Part shown: positions 43,116 through 51,744 of the stretch, piece by piece | Layout: each line of letters begins with the position of its first letter | Position numbering within the stretch: the stretch's first letter is position 1 | Source: Terriglobales bacterium | GTDB lineage: Bacteria; Acidobacteriota; Terriglobia; Terriglobales; Acidobacteriaceae | Reading direction: 5' to 3' | NCBI GenBank assembly: GCA_035651655.1 | Contig: DASRFG010000013.1 | Span: 50,168-114,167, forward strand | DNA length: 64,000 bases | Position numbers and translations under genes: made by a program | Notes under the pieces: model-generated | Told to the model about the DNA's origin: nothing | Database searches by the model: none | Seen by the model: only the letters and a program-made list of their open reading frames with translations

Positions 43116-44108
43116 TCAGGAGAGCTTCACTACTTTGTTGGTTTGGTAGGACTTCACGACAGCTTCAACCGCTTGCGTGGCGATCATGCCTTCCTCGCCG
43201 CTCACTGGGGAGGGCTTGTCCTCGAGTACGCACGAGACGAAATCAACGATCGGAGGTTCCTCGGTCACGTTCAGCATCACAAAGGGAGTCTGGTACTTGT
43301 CGGCTGTAATCGTGATGTTCTCGTAATCAGCGGCCACGTCAATCCTGCCGGTCTCGCCCTGCACGGAGAGCCACATGTCATTCACCGGATTGCGCCAATT
43401 CCTGGCTAGGACCCATGATGATTCGAAGTGCACGAGGGCGCCCTTTCTCGTTTTTATGGTGGCCTTTACTAAATCACGGGTTTTGAAGCCTTTGCTTCGG
43501 AGAAGACCTTCCCTGGCCATGGCAAACACTTCTTTGGGCTTGTCCCCCAACATCCAGCAGGCCAGGTCCGCTATGTGAGTCATTAAAAACCATTCCGGAC
43601 CGCTATGTTCAGCCCAGGTCATATTGCCTTCCACCCATGAAATTGTGTCAGAAAGCACAAAGTTCGCGCACACTGGCTTGCCAATCCTACCCTCCGCAAT
43701 TGCATCTCTGGCCGCGATGAATGCGGGATACCACCGATTGTGATAATTCACCATAAGCTTGGCGCCAGACCGGTCCCTTGCAGCCAGGATGGCTTCGCAT
43801 TCCTTTGTAGTTTTGGCCATAGGTTTTTCAAGCAGCACGTGTTTGCCGGCCTTTAACGCAGCAATGGCGTACTCCGTGTGGGCGTGATCCGGGGTAGCAA
43901 TGGACAACAACTGAATGCGGTCGTCCTCCAGCATATCTCCGAAGCGTGTAGTGGGCTTGCAGTGATATTCCTGGGCGACTTTCTTTGCTCGTGACCCACT
44001 CCTGCTCCATACTCTCAGCAAATCCACCCGAGGGTCCTTGCTGTAGGTTCGCGCATGGACCGCACCGTAAATCCCGCTGCCCACCACCCCTACGCCCAGT
44101 TTCTTCAT
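43116..44108 (-). CDS. Gfo/Idh/MocA family oxidoreductase (first copy)
   Basis: A 330-residue enzyme with GVVGSGIYGAVHARTYSKDP (Rossmann) and LLEKPMAKTTKECE (EKP motif) followed by NYHNRWYP. The start ATG 44108 follows GAGAGGAAACAG, a good ribosome-binding site; a longer frame to 44147 lacks one. First gene of the operon that ends with the alcohol dehydrogenase. Its promoter must lie in the 392-base gap shared with the divergent TonB-dependent receptor gene, so the two units may be co-regulated. Confidence 0.88.
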   Translation of the reverse strand: MKKLGVGVVGSGIYGAVHARTYSKDPRVDLLRVWSRSGSRAKKVAQEYHCKPTTRFGDMLEDDRIQLLSIATPDHAHTEYAIAALKAGKHVLLEKPMAKTTKECEAILAARDRSGAKLMVNYHNRWYPAFIAARDAIAEGRIGKPVCANFVLSDTISWVEGNMTWAEHSGPEWFLMTHIADLACWMLGDKPKEVFAMAREGLLRSKGFKTRDLVKATIKTRKGALVHFESSWVLARNWRNPVNDMWLSVQGETGRIDVAADYENITITADKYQTPFVMLNVTEEPPIVDFVSCVLEDKPSPVSGEEGMIATQAVEAVVKSYQTNKVVKLS

Positions 44109-44316
44109 CTGTTTCCTCTCCCTGCGAATGGGCAGAGCTAGCTGCATCCCGCAAAACGTCTTGGAACTTGGTGACTTTCTTACGGGATTGATCTTAATCC
44201 GCCCTTGTATCAGGTGACGGCTTCCGTTTCAAGCCGTGGCTGTGCAAGGCACTCGTCTGATCGCTTACCAGAAATTAAATTTATTGTTGAGAGCAGGGCT
44301 TAACGGCAAATAGGAA

Positions 44317-44343
44317 TTGACTTTCTTTCCTAAACGATATAAA
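44317..44343 (+). promoter_or_regulatory. Candidate promoter of the TonB-dependent receptor gene
   Basis: TTGACT at 44317-44322 and TATAAA at 44338-44343; the 15-base spacing is short. It lies in the 392-base divergent gap (44109-44500), which otherwise holds an AT-rich patch near 44272-44285 and the C9 tract. Confidence 0.45.
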
Positions 44344-44408
44344 CACCCAAAGCCGAAAGAAAAATCCTGCGCCAGGGCCGTATTCCGTTTGGTCGAAGGG
44401 CAACTTGT

Positions 44409-44417
44409 CCCCCCCCC
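44409..44417. repeat. C9 homopolymer tract in the receptor 5' untranslated region
   Basis: Nine consecutive C on the plus strand, between the candidate promoter and the receptor ATG at 44501. Long C/G tracts can vary in length by slippage. Confidence 0.6.
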
Positions 44418-44500
44418 GGCGATCGCGGCAGCCTGGTAATTTTCCCCGGGTGAGCAGGTAGCGGGGCTTTTGGCTTCTGCACGCCTCCAGGAGGGCTGTC

Positions 44501-47500
44501 ATGGACCGCATCGTTGACCATTCTCGCAATCTCGACTTGGGAACGTTTCTTCTGCGCAAGGGTGCCGCCGGAATCGCGTTTCTCGTGTTGTGCTTTGGCC
44601 TTTCCGCGAGCTTGTGGGCCCAAAAAGACACCGGCAGTATCGTCGGTACGGTGCGGGACGCCACTGGGGCTGTGGTTCCTGGAGCGAAGGTCACGGTTAG
44701 CGATGTGGATAAAGGCACCGCGTTCGTAACCTCCACTAGTAGCTCTGGCGACTATGTGGCTTCGCCGCTTCGCATTGGCCGCTACTCTGTGACCGTTGAG
44801 AAAGAAGGATTTAAGACCTCGGTGACAGAGGCAATCGAGCTCCAGGTACAACAGCGTGCCGCGGTGGACATCGCCCTGCAAGTCGGCCAAATCCTTGATC
44901 GCGTCACGGTCACCGATGTGGCTCCTTTGCTGGAGACGGAAAGATCCGAACTGGGGCAATTGGTGGACAGCCGCGCCATGGCGAACCTGCCGCTCAACGG
45001 CCGCAACTTTGCTCAGCTGGCTCAGCTCAGCGCGGGCGTGGTTCCGAGTGAACCTGGCGCTCGCAACGCCAACAGTTACGGCTTCAGCTCCAACGGCGGG
45101 CGCTCCTACCAGAACAACATTCTTCTCGACGGTGTGGACAACAATTCCAATTTGACGGATCTGCTGAATAACACCAGCTACGTGATTCAGCCGTCCGTGG
45201 ACGCTTTACAGGAATTCAAAGTTCAAACCAATGCCTACAGCGCCGAGTTCGGCCGTGGCAACGGTGCTGTATTAAATGCCACCATCAAATCCGGCACCAA
45301 CTCGCCTCATGGGAATGTGTACGAGTTCATCCGTAACGATCACCTGGATGGCCGCAATTTTTTCGACAACAAGAAACCTCCGTACCAGCAGAACCAGTTT
45401 GGCGCCACATTCGGCGGGCCAATATTCATTCCGCATCTCTACGATGGCCGTAACCGCAGCTTCTTCTTTGTGGACTATGAAGGGCTGCGCGTTCGCCAGG
45501 GCGAGTCGCTGGTCGCGACGGTACCTACAGCCGCGCAGAGGGCTGGTGATTTCTCATCTCAACTCGACCTCTCTTCTCCTACTGGAGTGCTTGACTGTAA
45601 TGGTGTCCCGACCTACGGAGGAGAGATCTTCAATAGCCGGCTGGCACAAACTCTGGGCTCGGGCACTATTTGCGGTGTGCCCTTCGGCTATGACGGAAGC
45701 GGCAATCCGAGCAATGTGATCCCAGCGGGAGTCATCGACCCCTTGGCGAGGCGATTGACCCAGCTTTTCCCGCTTCCGAATGCCAATGGCGGAGGCTTTA
45801 ACTTCCAGTCAAATCCAAAGTTGCGTCAGACCCGCAACAACTTCGATACCCGGGTTGATCACAGGTTTTCAGATAAGGACACTGCCTTCTTTCGTTTCAG
45901 TTATGAGCACCAGCCGAGCATTATTCCTGCCGTGTTCGAGGCGACAGGCGGCAATGGCAGCGACTTTGCCACGGGCGATGAAGATCAGGCCTATCGCAGC
46001 ATCGCGTTAAGTGAAACCCACATCTTTACACCCCGCCTGGTGAACGAATTCCGCTTTGGCTATAACCGGATCCACTCTCGCCGCTTCCAATTCAATTTCA
46101 ATAAGGACGTCTCCGCTTCACTGGGTATTCCTGGCGTCCCTTTCATTCCTACGAACGGCGGCATGCCGGAATTCGATTTCGGTGATGTGGATTCGATTGG
46201 CGACCCAACCTATCTGCCGTCACTCGAGATCCAGAATACTTACAGCTACTCCGATAACCTGACCTGGATCCGAGATAAACACACAATTAAATTTGGGGCC
46301 GAGATCCGCAGTGAGGAATTCACCATCTTTCAGCCCGCTTCGCCTCGCGGCAACCTGGTTTTCGACGGCCCATTGACTGATAACCCAGCCGCAACAGGGT
46401 CCGGTGGCTCGGGATTCGCTCAATTTCTACTGGGGTTAACCAATGGGGGGAACATTACCAACCTCCATAACGTCGACTACGGTCGGCCGGTGTATGCGTT
46501 TTACGCCCAGGATGATTATAAGGTAACGCCTAAGCTGACGTTGAACCTGGGTCTTCGCTATGACGTTTTCGTGCCGGTCAAAGAAAGATTCGACAACCAG
46601 GCCAGCTTCGATATCAAAACCAGAACGCTGCTTGTTCCGAAAGGTTTGGTAACGCAGTTCACGCCCTTTATCGGTGCATCAATCCCAATCAGCGCCACGG
46701 CGCCCCGCGGGTTGGTTCCTACAGATAAGAACAATTTTGCTCCCCGCATCGGTTTCGCTTACAAGCTGACTTCGCGGATGGTGGTGCGCGGCGGTTACGG
46801 AATATTTTACGGCGGTTATGAAACCGGCCCCTGGTCGAACCCCAGCCCTGCTTTTAATCCGCCATTTTTCGTGACCGAAAACTTCAATCAGCCGTGCAGT
46901 GCCTCCTCAGCTAATCCCGCTCCCGGACAGACCGACTGCTCAATTCCAGGGCTCAGTCATTTATTCAATGGATTTCCCGCGACGGCACTGACCGATCCGA
47001 ATACTCCGCAATTGCTGCAACTTGATCCGAAAATTGTTGCGCCTTACATGCAGCAGTGGAATTTCTCAACTGAGTATGAGTTGCCCGCCCAGACTGTCCT
47101 GCAGGTCGCATACGCCGGATCGAAGGGGACAAAACTTTACACCTTTTACGATGCGAACCAAGCGAACCCGACATCCGATCCTTCCGCGGCCTTTGCCCAG
47201 CGACGGCCAGTGCAGCAATGCGACGCCGCTGGGAATTGCAATCCGGTGTTTGACACTAGTATTACCAATTTCGCCTCGAGCGGATCATCGCATTACCATT
47301 CGCTGCAAACCCGTCTCGAGAAGCGTTTTTCTGCCGGCTTGTCGTTCCTGGCGTCGTACACCTGGAGCCACTCCATCGATAATGCATCGTCCGCTAACCT
47401 GGGATCAGACAACAACAGCGGCCCCCGCTTCTTCCGAGCTCATCCGGAGTGGGAAGTCGGGAACTCTGACTTTGACGTTCGCCATCGTTTCGTCTTCAGT

Positions 47501-48046
47501 CACCTTTACGAACTCCCCTTCGGCCACGGCAAACCTTTTGCCGGCAATGCTAGCGGTTTGGCTGAGCATGTCCTGGGTGGGTGGCAGTTAGGCGGTATCG
47601 TCACGCTGGCCAGCGGGAACTGGTACACGATCACTGACAACAACGGCAGCTTCTCGAACTCCGATGGCGGTCAAAGAGCGGACTTGGTACCGGGCCAGGA
47701 TCCCAACGGTCATCCCTGTGTTCCTGGGACCTTCTTTAACACTTGTGCCTTCCAGGACCCGCCTCCAGGAGCGCCGGCATGGGATCTCTTTGGCTTTGGC
47801 AATGCCGGCCGGAACATTGTTCAAGGACCGGGATTCAAGGAGTGGGACCTGTCTATCTTTAAGACCTTCCGCACCTCTGAGAAGACCCATTTGGAATTCC
47901 GGACGGAGGTCTTTAATCTTCCCAATCACACGAATTTCACCGTCCCGTCAGGAGGATCCAAGCACTTGGGTAGTGGGAATTTCGGATTTGCCACGGCTGC
48001 GCGGCCGCCGCGTCAGATTCAGTTTGGCTTGAAGTTCTATTACTAG
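44501..48046 (+). CDS. TonB-dependent outer-membrane receptor, Oar-like with carboxypeptidase-regulatory domain
   Basis: A 1181-residue outer-membrane protein. Signal segment about 18-43 (GAAGIAFLVLCFGLSASLWAQ), CarboxypepD_reg-like domain about 46-125 (GSIVGTVRDATGAVVPGAKVTV...GRYSVTVEKEGFKT), plug domain with NLPLNGRNFAQLAQLSAGV and ILLDGVDNNSN, then a long beta barrel ending in QFGLKFYY with a terminal aromatic residue. Such receptors are abundant in Acidobacteria and bring large ligands, often oligosaccharides or peptides, across the outer membrane. AGGAGG lies six bases before the ATG. It is divergent from the Gfo/aminotransferase operon. Confidence 0.92.
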   Translation: MDRIVDHSRNLDLGTFLLRKGAAGIAFLVLCFGLSASLWAQKDTGSIVGTVRDATGAVVPGAKVTVSDVDKGTAFVTSTSSSGDYVASPLRIGRYSVTVEKEGFKTSVTEAIELQVQQRAAVDIALQVGQILDRVTVTDVAPLLETERSELGQLVDSRAMANLPLNGRNFAQLAQLSAGVVPSEPGARNANSYGFSSNGGRSYQNNILLDGVDNNSNLTDLLNNTSYVIQPSVDALQEFKVQTNAYSAEFGRGNGAVLNATIKSGTNSPHGNVYEFIRNDHLDGRNFFDNKKPPYQQNQFGATFGGPIFIPHLYDGRNRSFFFVDYEGLRVRQGESLVATVPTAAQRAGDFSSQLDLSSPTGVLDCNGVPTYGGEIFNSRLAQTLGSGTICGVPFGYDGSGNPSNVIPAGVIDPLARRLTQLFPLPNANGGGFNFQSNPKLRQTRNNFDTRVDHRFSDKDTAFFRFSYEHQPSIIPAVFEATGGNGSDFATGDEDQAYRSIALSETHIFTPRLVNEFRFGYNRIHSRRFQFNFNKDVSASLGIPGVPFIPTNGGMPEFDFGDVDSIGDPTYLPSLEIQNTYSYSDNLTWIRDKHTIKFGAEIRSEEFTIFQPASPRGNLVFDGPLTDNPAATGSGGSGFAQFLLGLTNGGNITNLHNVDYGRPVYAFYAQDDYKVTPKLTLNLGLRYDVFVPVKERFDNQASFDIKTRTLLVPKGLVTQFTPFIGASIPISATAPRGLVPTDKNNFAPRIGFAYKLTSRMVVRGGYGIFYGGYETGPWSNPSPAFNPPFFVTENFNQPCSASSANPAPGQTDCSIPGLSHLFNGFPATALTDPNTPQLLQLDPKIVAPYMQQWNFSTEYELPAQTVLQVAYAGSKGTKLYTFYDANQANPTSDPSAAFAQRRPVQQCDAAGNCNPVFDTSITNFASSGSSHYHSLQTRLEKRFSAGLSFLASYTWSHSIDNASSANLGSDNNSGPRFFRAHPEWEVGNSDFDVRHRFVFSHLYELPFGHGKPFAGNASGLAEHVLGGWQLGGIVTLASGNWYTITDNNGSFSNSDGGQRADLVPGQDPNGHPCVPGTFFNTCAFQDPPPGAPAWDLFGFGNAGRNIVQGPGFKEWDLSIFKTFRTSEKTHLEFRTEVFNLPNHTNFTVPSGGSKHLGSGNFGFATAARPPRQIQFGLKFYY

Positions 48047-48097
48047 GTCGTGATTAAAGGTGTGGAGTCCGGCGCTTTTCGTACGCCGCCGCTCGAT

Positions 48098-48547
48098 TTA
48101 CTTACCTGCTGGGGTGATGTCCGTCACCGGCATGTCCCAGTGCGCCAACAATATTTCAAACCGGCGCTGCTCGTCGCGCTTGTAAGTCTCTTGGTCAGGC
48201 CATAGCTGCTTGATCAGGGACTCCTCCTCTGGATTGGCGGTTGTTGCAGCGGTCGAGTTCTTGAACTTGATTGTGACTCGATAGTCCCAACGTGCATCCT
48301 CGGTCATGTGGTTGGCAGGTGTTTCTATTTTTACTGACACCATGCGGCCGCCCTCCACGCTCTTCTTGAGAAGTGGGTAGTGGTTCTTCAGGAAAAGCTG
48401 CAGGAACTCCTGCTGACGCCCCCACTGGACTTTGTAGTAGTACTCCATGGTGTAAGGCTGGTTGGCCCCGGCTTGAGGCGGAGCACCCTGGGCAAATATC
48501 GGCAACGCTAAGAATAGAAGCAACAGCCCTGGTAGCACGCGCTTCAT
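48098..48547 (-). CDS. Small secreted protein of unknown function
   Basis: A 149-residue protein with a clear signal peptide (MKRVLPGLLLLFLALPIFAQG). The mature part has YYYKVQWGRQQEFLQLFLKNHYPLLKKSVEGG, resembling a secreted NIPSNAP/ABM-like alpha-beta fold, and ends in ILLAHWDMPVTDI. No catalytic motif. The receptor gene converges on it with a 51-base gap. Confidence 0.75.
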   Translation of the reverse strand: MKRVLPGLLLLFLALPIFAQGAPPQAGANQPYTMEYYYKVQWGRQQEFLQLFLKNHYPLLKKSVEGGRMVSVKIETPANHMTEDARWDYRVTIKFKNSTAATTANPEEESLIKQLWPDQETYKRDEQRRFEILLAHWDMPVTDITPAGK

Positions 48548-48586
48548 TGCTCCTCCAAGACCAACTGGCCTGCATTGTAACTGAGG

Positions 48587-48817
48587 CTAATCGTCGCTGT
48601 GGTCGCTGCGGGCGGGATCTTCGGGATCGAACGCTGAAAGAGGTAGCAGCTCGGACTCGTCCGAGAGCACATCGTTGTGACCGATATCGGCTTCCGGGCC
48701 GCGGTCCTGTTTCTCCGACTTTCGCTGACTACGGCGTTCGGCTTTCTCACGCTGTTTGTCCTGGCGTGAGCGCTCCTTCTGACGTTTGGTAAAGCTTGAA
48801 CGGCCTCGACCGGGCAT
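48587..48817 (-). CDS. Small highly charged protein of unknown function
   Basis: A 76-residue protein: a basic N-terminal half (KRQKERSRQDKQREKAERRSQRKSEKQ, one long charged helix) and an acidic C-terminal half (SDESELLPLSAFDPEDPARSDHSDD). GGAG stands eight bases before the ATG at 48817. It may bind nucleic acid or the ribosome through the basic helix. No known family is claimed. Confidence 0.68.
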   Translation of the reverse strand: MPGRGRSSFTKRQKERSRQDKQREKAERRSQRKSEKQDRGPEADIGHNDVLSDESELLPLSAFDPEDPARSDHSDD

Positions 48818-49080
48818 AGTTATTTCTCCAAGAAGACATGATTATTCTACCGTGTGCCGAACTGCTTGTATTCAGTTTACACGGAGGAGCAGGTTCTCCG
48901 TCTGGTCAAATCTTTCATTAAAACCTGTTCAGGAGTGCTCTGTTAAGCCCCTACCGGATTAGGCCGCCTTGCGGCCCTCGGGTTTGGCTTCCGGATGGCC
49001 GCGTTCTGTGGCGGCATGCTCAATTTCCGCAGACTTTCTCCGCCCAAAATAACGGCAGTGTCATCACCGACACCCCGCGA

Positions 49081-49112
49081 TAGGGATTCCTCACTTCCGG
49101 GAATGACATACA
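49081..49112. repeat. Dispersed intergenic element, degenerate copy
   Basis: TAGGGATTCCTCACTTCCGGGAATGACATAC matches the right end of the element at 3541-3572 with a few changes and a short deletion. A remnant of the left arm (TGTCATCACCG) is near 49059. The gap 48818-49185 holds nothing else of note; a leftward 74-codon frame here is a translation of the repeat. Confidence 0.65.
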
Positions 49113-49185
49113 TTGAACCATCTCGCAACGCTTGCACGCATCCAACAATTCGTTGTACATAGCACATATCCGTCCAGGAGTTTTC

Positions 49186-49488
49186 ATGAGGTGCTCAATG
49201 AAAAACAAGCTGCGCATCACCGTTGCTTCCGTAGCCATGATGTTGTTGTTGGCAATCCCGTCGGTCGCGCAACCGCCACAGGCCAGGGCAGCCGCCCGTC
49301 AGGCGGCAGCGGATCAACCAAAAATGAGAGAAGCATTGGCCCATCTCAATCAGGCGAAAAAAGCATTGGAACAAGCCATGCACGACAAAGGTGGCCACCG
49401 CGCCAAGGCCATCGGCCATATAGACCAGGCGATTAGCGAGGTGCAGGCTGGCATCGCGTATAGCGAGCAGCACAAAAATAAGCACTAA
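49186..49488 (+). CDS. Small secreted helical protein
   Basis: A 100-residue protein with signal peptide (MKNKLRITVASVAMMLLLAIPSVAQ) and a mature part of two Ala/Lys/His-rich amphipathic helices (REALAHLNQAKKALEQAMHDKGGHRAKAIGHIDQAISEVQAGIAYSEQHKNKH). The His content could bind metal. Two ATG codons, 49186 and 49198; the first has AGGAG five bases away. No known function. Confidence 0.75.
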   Translation: MRCSMKNKLRITVASVAMMLLLAIPSVAQPPQARAAARQAAADQPKMREALAHLNQAKKALEQAMHDKGGHRAKAIGHIDQAISEVQAGIAYSEQHKNKH

Positions 49489-49553
49489 GACCGTTTTATC
49501 GCGACCAAGCGAATCGTTTGCGGGAACCCAGGCCGGAGTCCTAGATGGACTGG

Positions 49554-49682
49554 CTAGCGGGCCAGCCGTTGTAGAGCCAGCAGCGAAAGTACGCCCAAAA
49601 TCAGCATTGTCGCCCACCGTACCCAGAATTCGTCTTTTAGGGCGGCAAGCTTGGTGGCCAGAGGCGGTTTGAGGAGTTTCAT
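49554..49682 (-). CDS. Possible 42-residue single-span membrane peptide
   Basis: ATG at 49682 to TAG at 49554-49556. A positively charged start (MKLLKPPLATKLAAL), then DEFWVRWATMLILGVLSLLALQRLAR, one hydrophobic helix with a basic end. The amino-acid pattern is that of a real small membrane protein, but there is no ribosome-binding site and no recognised family. It is divergent from the gas-vesicle cluster. Confidence 0.4.
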   Translation of the reverse strand: MKLLKPPLATKLAALKDEFWVRWATMLILGVLSLLALQRLAR

Positions 49683-49791
49683 TCGTCATATACGATTCAG
49701 CTACTCTGCTTAGTGTTGCCGGACAGAGAACTGATTTCCGTCACCCCCCGCCGGTCGCGACGCGACAAACGGTCCGGTCTGGCAGTTCTTT

Positions 49792-49797
49792 TAGAAT
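49792..49797 (+). promoter_or_regulatory. Candidate -10 box for a leaderless ATPase transcript at the head of the gas-vesicle cluster
   Basis: TAGAAT ends six bases before ATG 49804, so transcription should begin at the ATG. No Shine-Dalgarno sequence is present in TAGCGGC; the -35 is unclear. Confidence 0.45.
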
Positions 49798-49803
49798 AGC
49801 GGC

Positions 49804-51744
49804 ATGCCAGAGCTGGCATTCTTCCTGGGTAAAGGCGGAGTGGGCAAAAGTACCGTATCCGCCGCCTATGCGGTGTATAGCGCCCTACAAAGCCCCCGCC
49901 GGCACGTGCTGTTGTTGTCAACCGATCCCGCCCACTCGTTAGCCGACATTTTGCAGCTCAAATTAGGCGAACGGCCCACCCCGGTTCCGCTGCCCGCCAA
50001 AGGACATCTGAGCGCATGGCAACTCAATCCAGCCAAGCGTTTCCGCGCCTTCCTGGCAAAGTATAAAGATGAACTCTTGGCGACCATTGAGAAGGGGACG
50101 ATCTTCACTCGCCAGGAAATCGAGCCATTGCTGGATGCCACGCTCCCAGGCATGGCCGAGGTGTCATCATTACTTGCCATTGATGACGTTCTTGGTGGCG
50201 CGGAGTTTGACAGCATCGTTGTAGACACCGCGCCATTTGGGCACACTCTTCGTTTGCTGAGTCTGCCCGAGCACTTCTCCCGGTTTCTGGATTTTGTTGA
50301 ACTAGCGAGCAGCCGCGATGCAGTTCTGGCAGCGCATTTTGGCGGCACTGCCAAGCCAGTTGCAGCATTTCTCGGGACCTGGCGAAAGATCGTGCAGGCA
50401 ATCCGGGATGCGCTCATCGGCAACGCCAAATTATTTCTGGTCACCACTCCGGAACGACTTGCGCTGAACGAGTCTTTGCGATGCGCGCAACAACTGCGCG
50501 ATTCGCCCGAACACCTGGAATTCAGCAGCATAGTTCTCAACCGCGCGGTGAGAGCAGCCGCCGGCTGTGCCACTTGCAAAAAGCGCGCGCTTGCCACCCG
50601 CTCCGCATTGCCGTTGCTGAAGAAGCAATTTCCAAGCGCTCATACTCACATAGGGGAGGACGTCGGCTCACCCGTTCTTGGGGCAAGCGATCTACAGCGC
50701 TTTGCCGAGCACGTGTTTGAAAAGAGAGCGCTTGGCCTGAAAATCGCGCCGCCAAAAGCGCCGGAACCGAAGCTGAAGTCCGGGAGCTGGCCGCAGCTGC
50801 AACAGTCGCTGATCATGTCTGTAGGCAAGGGTGGGGTCGGCAAGACCACAATTGCGGCAGGCTTGGCATGGCAGATCCGCAAATCAAAGCCCAACGTCGC
50901 CATCTGCTCGGTTGATCCCGCGCCTTCCCTGGACGACATTTTTCAGCAACCCGTGGGTGACAGCGCGACATCCGTGCTCGATGATCCAGGTCTGATGGCC
51001 TCCGAGCTTGACGCTCCCTCTCAATTTGCCCAATGGGTAACGACGGTACGTCAGCAAATTGACGTTGCACTCTCTCGCGACGGCGACGGAGTGGGGGTGG
51101 ACCTCTCGTTCGAGCGGCGGTTATTTTCCGCGCTGTTGGATGTGGTTCCCCCCGGAGTTGACGAAGTTTTCGCGGTGTTTCGCATTCTCGATTTGCTTTC
51201 CGCCAACTCGTCCGGCAACGACGACAAAAACAACCGGCGCGTGGTCATTGACATGGCTCCTACCGGACATGCCCTCGAACTTTTGCGCATGCCCGAGCGG
51301 ATGCAGGTGTGGTCGCGCCTTCTGTTGAAAACCCTCTCTGCGCACCGTAGACTAGCTCTCGCCCGCGATGTAGCGGTACAGATTGCGGAGATGGGCCAGC
51401 GGGTGCGCGAACTGCGCCAACTGCTGAAAGATTCAGCCAGAACACAGATTTGGACGGTGATGCTGGCCGAGCCTCTCCCGGACCGCGAGACCGAGCGACT
51501 GCTTCACCAGTTGTCCGATTTGGACTTGCCACTCGGCCCCATGGTTGTGAACCGCGTATTGTTCAGAGAAGATGTTAAAAACTGCGATCGCTGTCAGCGG
51601 GCGCGACGGTGGCAACTGGCGACCCTGGCCAGAGTTGGTAGACGGCGCGGACGCGACATTTACGTTATGCGAAATTTTCCCTCGGAAATTGTGGGCCGGC
51701 GAGGCCTGCAAAGCTTGACCCGGCAAATCTGGTGCCTCGGTTGA
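49804..51744 (+). CDS. Double ArsA/Get3-type ATPase of the gas-vesicle cluster
   Basis: A 646-residue ATPase made of two ArsA-like halves. Deviant Walker A motifs GKGGVGKST (9-17) and GKGGVGKTT (341-349); switch-type motifs DTAPFGHTLRLL (141-152) and DMAPTGHALELL (483-494); each half keeps a CxxC (C255/C258 and C594/C597), the pair that in Get3 binds zinc between subunits. The A1-A2 cysteines that bind arsenite in ArsA are not evident, and no arsB/arsR is near. As the first gene before three GvpF/L genes it is more likely a client-targeting or assembly ATPase for hydrophobic gas-vesicle proteins. The next gene overlaps it by 13 bases. Confidence 0.87.
   Translation: MPELAFFLGKGGVGKSTVSAAYAVYSALQSPRRHVLLLSTDPAHSLADILQLKLGERPTPVPLPAKGHLSAWQLNPAKRFRAFLAKYKDELLATIEKGTIFTRQEIEPLLDATLPGMAEVSSLLAIDDVLGGAEFDSIVVDTAPFGHTLRLLSLPEHFSRFLDFVELASSRDAVLAAHFGGTAKPVAAFLGTWRKIVQAIRDALIGNAKLFLVTTPERLALNESLRCAQQLRDSPEHLEFSSIVLNRAVRAAAGCATCKKRALATRSALPLLKKQFPSAHTHIGEDVGSPVLGASDLQRFAEHVFEKRALGLKIAPPKAPEPKLKSGSWPQLQQSLIMSVGKGGVGKTTIAAGLAWQIRKSKPNVAICSVDPAPSLDDIFQQPVGDSATSVLDDPGLMASELDAPSQFAQWVTTVRQQIDVALSRDGDGVGVDLSFERRLFSALLDVVPPGVDEVFAVFRILDLLSANSSGNDDKNNRRVVIDMAPTGHALELLRMPERMQVWSRLLLKTLSAHRRLALARDVAVQIAEMGQRVRELRQLLKDSARTQIWTVMLAEPLPDRETERLLHQLSDLDLPLGPMVVNRVLFREDVKNCDRCQRARRWQLATLARVGRRRGRDIYVMRNFPSEIVGRRGLQSLTRQIWCLG

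Noticed and set aside
48943..49167. 74-codon minus-strand frame containing YVIPGSEES
   Set aside because: It is the translation of the dispersed repeat, a well-known source of false hypothetical proteins.
49804..51744. Arsenite-pump ATPase ArsA
   Set aside because: No arsB, arsR or arsD in the neighbourhood and no obvious arsenite-binding cysteine triad; the CxxC pairs fit Get3-like zinc binding.
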